64,000 nucleotides of DNA from Bradyrhizobium guangxiense. Lineage in GTDB: Bacteria > Pseudomonadota > Alphaproteobacteria > Rhizobiales > Xanthobacteraceae. The notes under the pieces were generated by a model. It searched no databases. It was not told the DNA's origin and saw only the letters and a program-made list of their open reading frames with translations. Each line of letters opens with the position of its first letter. The stretch's first letter is position 1. Position numbers and translations under genes: made by a program. This document shows positions 59,235-64,000 of the stretch, one piece after another. The stretch covers positions 526,501-590,500 of the forward strand of contig NZ_CP022219.1 in NCBI RefSeq assembly GCF_004114915.1, read 5' to 3'.

Positions 59235-60221
59235 TCAGATCCCAAAACGGGCGAGGGTGGTCCTGGCTGCGGCGCGCGGCAGCGCCTTGAGCGAACGCTG
59301 GCCGACCATCGCGAGATAGCCCAAGGCCTGGCGATACCGGCCGAAGCGGACCGCCTGCATCGCCGCATAGGTGATGAGATGAAGTTCGGCGGCGAGGCGC
59401 AGCCCGGGCGCCGTGCCCTCGGGCAATCTGGCTAGGATCAGCCCGTCGTCGAACACCCGCGCGATGGCCGGGAAGAAATCCTTGGGCGTCCGCACCGCCG
59501 CGTTCATGGTGTTGGCCGTGTGCAGGCGATAGTCGAGCAGCAGCTTCGGTGTGAACTCGAACTCGCCGATCGCGGCAAGACGGCACCAGCAATGCCAGTC
59601 CTCGCAATATCTGAGAGAGGTGTCGAAGCCGCCGACGGCGCGGAAGGCCTCCGCGCGTGCGAGCGCGATACCGCCGTTGACGATGAAATTGCCGGCCGCG
59701 AGCCGCGACAGCACGTCGCCGGACGGCTTGCGGCGTCCCTTCAACAGGTCGCGACGGCCGATCTGCCGTCCCTCGCTGTCGATCGTATTGTAGTCGCCGT
59801 AGACGAGAACTGCGCGCGGAGCCCCATGCGCTGCTGCCAGCAGCGCCGCCACCGCGTCGGGACGCAGGCGGTCGTCGGCATCGAGGAAGAGCAGCCACTC
59901 GCTGCTCGCATACCGCGCGCCGAGATTGCGCGCCGCCGACACGCCGGCGGAATCATTGCGGATCAGGCGCAGCCGCGGGTCGCGGACGGCGCGGACGATC
60001 GCAAGGGTGTCGTCGGTCGAGCCATCGTCCACGACGATCACCTCGGTGACACCGGCTTTTGCCAGCGCGCTCGCGATGGTTTCGCCGACATACGCCGCGG
60101 CGTTCTTGGCGGGAATGACGACGGAGACCGACGCGGCCGTATTCACCGACAGCGGCAGGCGCGCTGCCGGTGCCGCGCGCGACGCGGCCGGCAGTTCGAG
60201 AACGTCTTCGGCGGTGATCAA
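59235..60221 (-). CDS. Family 2 glycosyltransferase
   Basis: A 328-residue GT-A enzyme. It has the family opening VSVVIPAKNAAAYVGETIASAL, VIVVDDGSTDDTLAIVRAV, the DxD in LLFLDADDRLRPDAV and the GGFDTSLRYCEDWHCWCRLA acceptor site. No ATG fits the N-terminus: the first in-frame initiator is TTG at 60221. The sugar is unknown. It is divergent from the next glycosyltransferase gene. Confidence 0.88.
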   Translation of the reverse strand: MITAEDVLELPAASRAAPAARLPLSVNTAASVSVVIPAKNAAAYVGETIASALAKAGVTEVIVVDDGSTDDTLAIVRAVRDPRLRLIRNDSAGVSAARNLGARYASSEWLLFLDADDRLRPDAVAALLAAAHGAPRAVLVYGDYNTIDSEGRQIGRRDLLKGRRKPSGDVLSRLAAGNFIVNGGIALARAEAFRAVGGFDTSLRYCEDWHCWCRLAAIGEFEFTPKLLLDYRLHTANTMNAAVRTPKDFFPAIARVFDDGLILARLPEGTAPGLRLAAELHLITYAAMQAVRFGRYRQALGYLAMVGQRSLKALPRAAARTTLARFGI

Positions 60222-60397
60222 GCTGCGGCTCGTCGTTAATGATCAGTTAACCAGGGCGCATCTGCCGGAGTGGCAACGCTGGCGATCGCAACCTCGGCTG
60301 CCCGCCGATGATACTCGCATTGCAGGCGAATGGTTGGTGGCAAGGCGTGCGCGGCGCTGGTTTCGTAGAATAGCGTTAAGCCGCTGGCATTAAGCCT

Positions 60398-61570
60398 GTG
60401 GCAAAATTGGAAGAGTGCGACAGCCGGTCCCATGCGAGAATGCGCACCTGGTTGCCGCGGATGGATCCAGTGCCCACAAAAACATTCGAACACGACCCCG
60501 ACGCGATGATCCTCAACCTCTTCTATGAGGACAAGGACGACCGTTGGTTTCCCGGCGACCGGCATCTGAGGCGCATGGCGCGCCGCCTGTTGCTCGGCGA
60601 ACCGCGCATGAGCGGCCAGCTTCGCGTGTTCCTCAATCTCTGTGCGGGGCTCGACCGGCTCGGGATCCGCTACCGCGTCAACGATTACGGCTACATCGCG
60701 CAGCATCCCGAGGAGCTCGCCTGCATCATCGGCCGCACCTTCCTGCTCGACAAGTTCGCCTGGAAGAATCCGATCCTGCTCGGCGTCGCCGCGCATAATC
60801 ATCCACTCGACGACCCTGATCTGTTCAAACGTCTGCCGGTGAAGAAGGTCGTGGTGCCCGGCCCCTGGTATGTCGACATGTACCGGCCGTACTGGCCCGA
60901 CACCGAGGCCTGGCCCGTCGGCATCGACACCGATCTGTGGGCGCCGTCGCAGGCGTCGCAAAAGACCGTCGATGTGCTGATCTACGACAAGGTCCACTGG
61001 GACCGCGAGCGCCATGAGCCGGAGCTGATCGCGTCCGTTCGCGCCCGGCTCGTCAAGGAGGGGCGCTCGTTCACGGAGCTGCGCTACGGTAGCTACAAGG
61101 AGGACGAGTATCAGGCCGCGCTGGCAGCCTCGCGCGCGATGATCTTCCTGTGCCAGAACGAGAGCCAGGGCATCGCTTATCAGCAGGCCTTGTCCTGCGG
61201 CGTGCCTGTTTTCGCCTGGGATCCGGGCGGCCCGTGGCGAGACCCCGACTACTATCCGCACCGCGTGCGGTTCGCGCCAGTGTCGTCGGTGCCGTATTGG
61301 GACGAACGCTGCGGCGCCAAGTTCGTCGACCTCGCGGGGTTCGAGGCCGGTTGGGACAATTTCTGGGCCGGCTGTACCGCGGGCGTGTTCGATCCGCGTG
61401 GCTATATCCTGGACAGTCTCACGCTCGAGCAGCGGGCGCTGCAATATTACGAGATCGCGCGGAGCATCGTGCGGCAGCCGGCGGCGCAAGCCTCAAGCGT
61501 GCCGGCGGACGGACGCATGACCGGGCCGAGCCAGGACCTGGGGCCTCACCGCCGTCATCAGGTGTCTTGA
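60398..61570 (+). CDS. Glycosyltransferase (GT4-like, glycogen-phosphorylase fold)
   Basis: A protein of about 375-390 residues. The C-terminal motif ESQGIAYQQALSCGVPVFAWDPGG is the usual E-x7-type donor-binding segment of GT-B retaining transferases, and MILNLFYEDKDDRWFPGDRHLRRMARRLL opens the fold. I cannot fix the start: GTG 60398, ATG 60440 and ATG 60461 are all in frame. It is followed 3 bp later by the O-antigen ligase gene, so both are one operon. Confidence 0.75.
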   Translation: MAKLEECDSRSHARMRTWLPRMDPVPTKTFEHDPDAMILNLFYEDKDDRWFPGDRHLRRMARRLLLGEPRMSGQLRVFLNLCAGLDRLGIRYRVNDYGYIAQHPEELACIIGRTFLLDKFAWKNPILLGVAAHNHPLDDPDLFKRLPVKKVVVPGPWYVDMYRPYWPDTEAWPVGIDTDLWAPSQASQKTVDVLIYDKVHWDRERHEPELIASVRARLVKEGRSFTELRYGSYKEDEYQAALAASRAMIFLCQNESQGIAYQQALSCGVPVFAWDPGGPWRDPDYYPHRVRFAPVSSVPYWDERCGAKFVDLAGFEAGWDNFWAGCTAGVFDPRGYILDSLTLEQRALQYYEIARSIVRQPAAQASSVPADGRMTGPSQDLGPHRRHQVS

Positions 61571-61573
61571 GCC

Positions 61574-62938
61574 ATGGACCGCAGCATGGACCGCAGCGCG
61601 GCCGACATGACGGAGTTCGAGGCCCGATCGTTGGGCCGTGTCCTGCGCGACGGCCTGGCGGAGCTGAACGCCGCGCAAGCTGCGCGCTGTCTGGTCGCCG
61701 TCGCGTCGCTGCTGCTGGTGCTGGTGACGCTCGATCCGTTCCCGGACCTGCGCAATCCCGATGTCACCACCGTCGTCGGCGGACGAATGGCGGTGACCTA
61801 TCTCGCCTGGGGACTCCTGGCGGCGGCCGCGGTGCTGTTCGTCGCAGCCAGGGATGCACCCGCGCTGAAGACCCTGCTGACACCGCTTCATCTCTGCCTC
61901 GTGGGCTGGCTGCTGATCAACATCGTCCTCTCGGAGAACGCTGGCGTGTCGATGCAGCGCTTTGTGCTGCTCGTCAGTGTGACGTCGCTCGCCGTCCTGA
62001 TGCCATTGCTGCCGCCGACGCAGCGCAGCTTCAACATATGTCTTGGTGGCGCTGCGATGGTGCTGCTCGCGCTTTGCTATCTCGGCGTCTTCCTCGCACC
62101 GCAATATTCGATGCACACCGCGCTCGACATCACCGAGCCGCAGCTCGCCGGCGACTGGCGCGGCAGTTTTGGTCATAAGAACGTCGCCTCGCCGGTGATG
62201 ACCATCCTGGTCTATGTCGGCATCTATTTGTCCGCCGTCGGCTCGTTCGTGATGGGACCCGCGATTGCCGCGCTGGCCGGTGTCTTTCTGGTCTTCACCG
62301 GTGGCAAGACCTCGTCGGTGTTGTGCCTTGCGATCTACGTGCTCGCCTCGCTGGTCTATGTCACCCCAGGTCTGTGGCTGAAGCGGATCATCTGCTTCGT
62401 GCCGCTGGTCGTGATGAACCTGCTGACGGTCGGCAGCGTCCTGAGTCCGGCGCTCGGGGCCATGACGCGGCTGCTGCCCCTCGATCCCACCTTCACGGGC
62501 CGTTCCGACATCTGGGAGTTCGCGCTGGCGGCCGTCGCCGAGAAGCCGATCATCGGTCACGGCTATGCGGCCTTCTGGGACGACGTCACGGAACGGCAGA
62601 CCGCGCAAGGCGCTGAATGGGCGACGTCCGCGGCGCACAGCCACAACAGCTATCTCGACCTCGCCGTGACCATCGGCCTGCCCGGGCTGTTGCTGGTGAT
62701 CCTCATCTTCGTGCTCGCACCGCTCCGCAATTTCCAGTCAGCCCAGACCCGCAACCGCAGCGGCGCGTTGGCAAAGCTGTTCCTCACCGTGTGGCTGTTC
62801 GGGCTTTATTATGGAGCGACCGAGACCTTCCTGCTCGAACGGCAGAACCCGATCTGGTTCTTGTTTGCCCTGGCGGCGGCCGGTCTGCATTTCCTGGCGA
62901 GGTTCCAGTGCGTCGCGCAAGCGGAGCCGAAGCCATGA
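61574..62938 (+). CDS. O-antigen ligase / ExoQ-type polysaccharide polymerase
   Basis: A 454-residue membrane protein with about 10-12 hydrophobic segments. The large periplasmic loop region near residues 310-370 contains the family signature FTGRSDIWEFAL, GHGYAAFW and AHSHNSYLDLAVTIGLPG. WaaL/Wzy/ExoQ-family proteins use polyprenyl-linked sugars to ligate or polymerise polysaccharide. Proximity to the chain-length gene supports a polymerase role (inference). Confidence 0.85.
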   Translation: MDRSMDRSAADMTEFEARSLGRVLRDGLAELNAAQAARCLVAVASLLLVLVTLDPFPDLRNPDVTTVVGGRMAVTYLAWGLLAAAAVLFVAARDAPALKTLLTPLHLCLVGWLLINIVLSENAGVSMQRFVLLVSVTSLAVLMPLLPPTQRSFNICLGGAAMVLLALCYLGVFLAPQYSMHTALDITEPQLAGDWRGSFGHKNVASPVMTILVYVGIYLSAVGSFVMGPAIAALAGVFLVFTGGKTSSVLCLAIYVLASLVYVTPGLWLKRIICFVPLVVMNLLTVGSVLSPALGAMTRLLPLDPTFTGRSDIWEFALAAVAEKPIIGHGYAAFWDDVTERQTAQGAEWATSAAHSHNSYLDLAVTIGLPGLLLVILIFVLAPLRNFQSAQTRNRSGALAKLFLTVWLFGLYYGATETFLLERQNPIWFLFALAAAGLHFLARFQCVAQAEPKP

Positions 62939-63057
62939 CAGCTTGTCGCATCCAAGGCTGTCTGCCCTCGCGATGGTTTAACGATAAGTGCCGTTCACGT
63001 TGGTCTGCGACAAAACACAATCTATCTCGAAGCATTCAGTAGTCGTATGTCCCGCGG

Positions 63058-64000
63058 ATGACGTCTCTCAGCCTCGAGCAATCAGATGGTCTTGTGTCCA
63101 ACACGTCGAACATCAGCGTCGATTTCGTGCGTGACTGGCGTCAGGCCGCTTCGCGCCTGAACGCCGGGCATTGCACCGCTTTCCAACGCGACGACTGGCT
63201 TGGCCCCTGGTACCAGTCGTTCCAAGATGTCGCGCCGTTGATTGCCGTGATCTCTGATGCCGCCAGCGGCAAGGACATCGCGATGGTGCCGATGATCAGC
63301 CATGTCAGGCGCGGCATCCGCATCGTCGAATTCGCCGATCTCGGCGTCTCCGACAACAACGCGCCGATCCTGGCGCCCGACGCCGCGCTGGACACCGCGG
63401 TGACGAACGCGATCAACCGGGCGCTGATCGATGCGCTGCGGGCGGCGCCCGAACGTTTCGATCTGCTCCGAATGAGAAAGATGCCGGCAGAGGTCGGCGG
63501 AAAGCCGAACCCACTGGTGTTGCGCGGCCGGATCGGATCCTCCTCGCTCAACGGCAATCTCGTGCTGATGGGTGACGACTATGCGGACTATCAGGCGTCG
63601 ATCAAGCGCATGCAGATGCCGCGTTGCTGGCGCGTGTTCAGCCGGCACCAGGGCGCGAGGTTCGAGATCGCCAGGGACGTCGCGCGCGCGCATGAACTGA
63701 TGGACGTGATGGATGTCCAGCAGCAGGTGCGCATGCGTAAGCTCGGCACGAGGTTCGTCCTCAACGACGAGACCCATGCACGGTTCTATCGCGAGGTCGT
63801 CCGCCGTGGCGTCGCAGAAGGCTATGCCGTCGTTTCGGCGCTGGTCTGCGACGAGGGTGTCGTCGGCACGTCATTCGGCGTCAGGCAGGGCACGACCTAT
63901 TACCTGCTCCGCATCAGCCATGGCGGCGCTGCATGGTCGAGCTGCTCGCCGGGGCTGCTCGTCGCCGAACGCACCATGGCGGCGCTGCATGCCGAGGGCG
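63058..64000 (+). CDS. GNAT-fold acetyltransferase (cellulose-type CelD/BcsL-like), partial
   Basis: An open frame begins at ATG 63058 and runs to the window end without a stop (314 codons so far). It shows residues of the CelD/acetyltransferase-domain type found in polysaccharide clusters: FQRDDWLGPWYQSFQ, MVPMISHVRRGIRIVEFADLGVSDNNAPIL, LLRMRKMPAEVGG and FYREVVRRGVAEGYAVVSALVCDEGVVGTSFG (GNAT core). It probably acetylates a sugar or a protein of the polysaccharide. The C-terminus is missing. Confidence 0.78.
   Translation, partial: MTSLSLEQSDGLVSNTSNISVDFVRDWRQAASRLNAGHCTAFQRDDWLGPWYQSFQDVAPLIAVISDAASGKDIAMVPMISHVRRGIRIVEFADLGVSDNNAPILAPDAALDTAVTNAINRALIDALRAAPERFDLLRMRKMPAEVGGKPNPLVLRGRIGSSSLNGNLVLMGDDYADYQASIKRMQMPRCWRVFSRHQGARFEIARDVARAHELMDVMDVQQQVRMRKLGTRFVLNDETHARFYREVVRRGVAEGYAVVSALVCDEGVVGTSFGVRQGTTYYLLRISHGGAAWSSCSPGLLVAERTMAALHAEG

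Noticed and set aside
1..64000. tRNA, rRNA, CRISPR, transposon or phage genes
   Set aside because: None was recognised on either strand by reading; a dedicated tRNA and repeat scan was not possible.

Overview
The window is high-GC chromosomal DNA of an alphaproteobacterium. The gene styles (FixJ-type regulators, paired AraC regulators, many solute and aromatic catabolism enzymes) and the dense intergenic palindromic repeats ('...gatccggaaaagtgtgaagcggttttccgg...' and 'gtcattccgggg...' types) point to Bradyrhizobium or a close relative. That placement is inference from pattern recognition; no search was run. I found no rRNA, tRNA, CRISPR array, transposase or prophage gene.

Layout. 0-1 kb: end of a malonate decarboxylase locus (mdcH). 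1.3-11.2 kb: a regulatory and efflux block. A membrane PAS histidine kinase, a FixJ-type regulator and a lone receiver domain lie upstream of a FUSC / DUF1656 / HlyD efflux operon, all on the minus strand. Two related AraC regulators flank the block, and a 16-bp perfect palindrome sits between the kinase and the second AraC gene. 11.2-20.2 kb: mixed single genes: a mandelate racemase-like enzyme, a c-type-haem/adenylate cyclase receptor, an orphan periplasmic binding protein, a hydrolase-fold protein without its serine, a tandem DUF3606 protein, AlkB, a 46-residue membrane protein, a 5'-truncated histidine kinase, a YiaA-type protein and a zinc ribbon.

20.3-29.7 kb: catabolic enzymes (SDR, aldehyde dehydrogenase, Old Yellow Enzyme, a GFA-fold protein lacking its catalytic zinc cysteines, a benzoylformate decarboxylase-like ThDP enzyme, a flavin monooxygenase, an M20 peptidase). 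29.8-34.1 kb: the glutamate/aspartate ABC transporter gltIJKL with a strong hairpin after gltI, then a D-amino acid transaminase. 34.2-38.5 kb: an AhpD-like protein and an EmrAB-type pump with a divergent LysR regulator and a clear inverted-repeat operator. 38.6-44.2 kb: an amidase, a giant fused indolepyruvate ferredoxin oxidoreductase and a divergent Lrp regulator. 44.3-47.5 kb: a three-gene operon (Ldh-type dehydrogenase, flavin monooxygenase, fumarylacetoacetase-family enzyme). 47.8-52.0 kb: a 1393-residue protein with five tandem GAF domains plus GGDEF and EAL.

52.5-64 kb: a surface polysaccharide locus: galE, a WecG/TagA transferase and a Wzc/ExoP-type chain-length protein whose P-loop lacks the lysine, then a methyltransferase, three glycosyltransferases, an O-antigen ligase/ExoQ-type protein and a GNAT-fold protein that runs off the right end.

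The most unusual items are proteins of familiar folds that have lost catalytic residues (GFA, hydrolase, BY-kinase-like), the five-GAF c-di-GMP protein, the haem-cyclase, the truncated kinase junction and several well-formed DNA palindromes.
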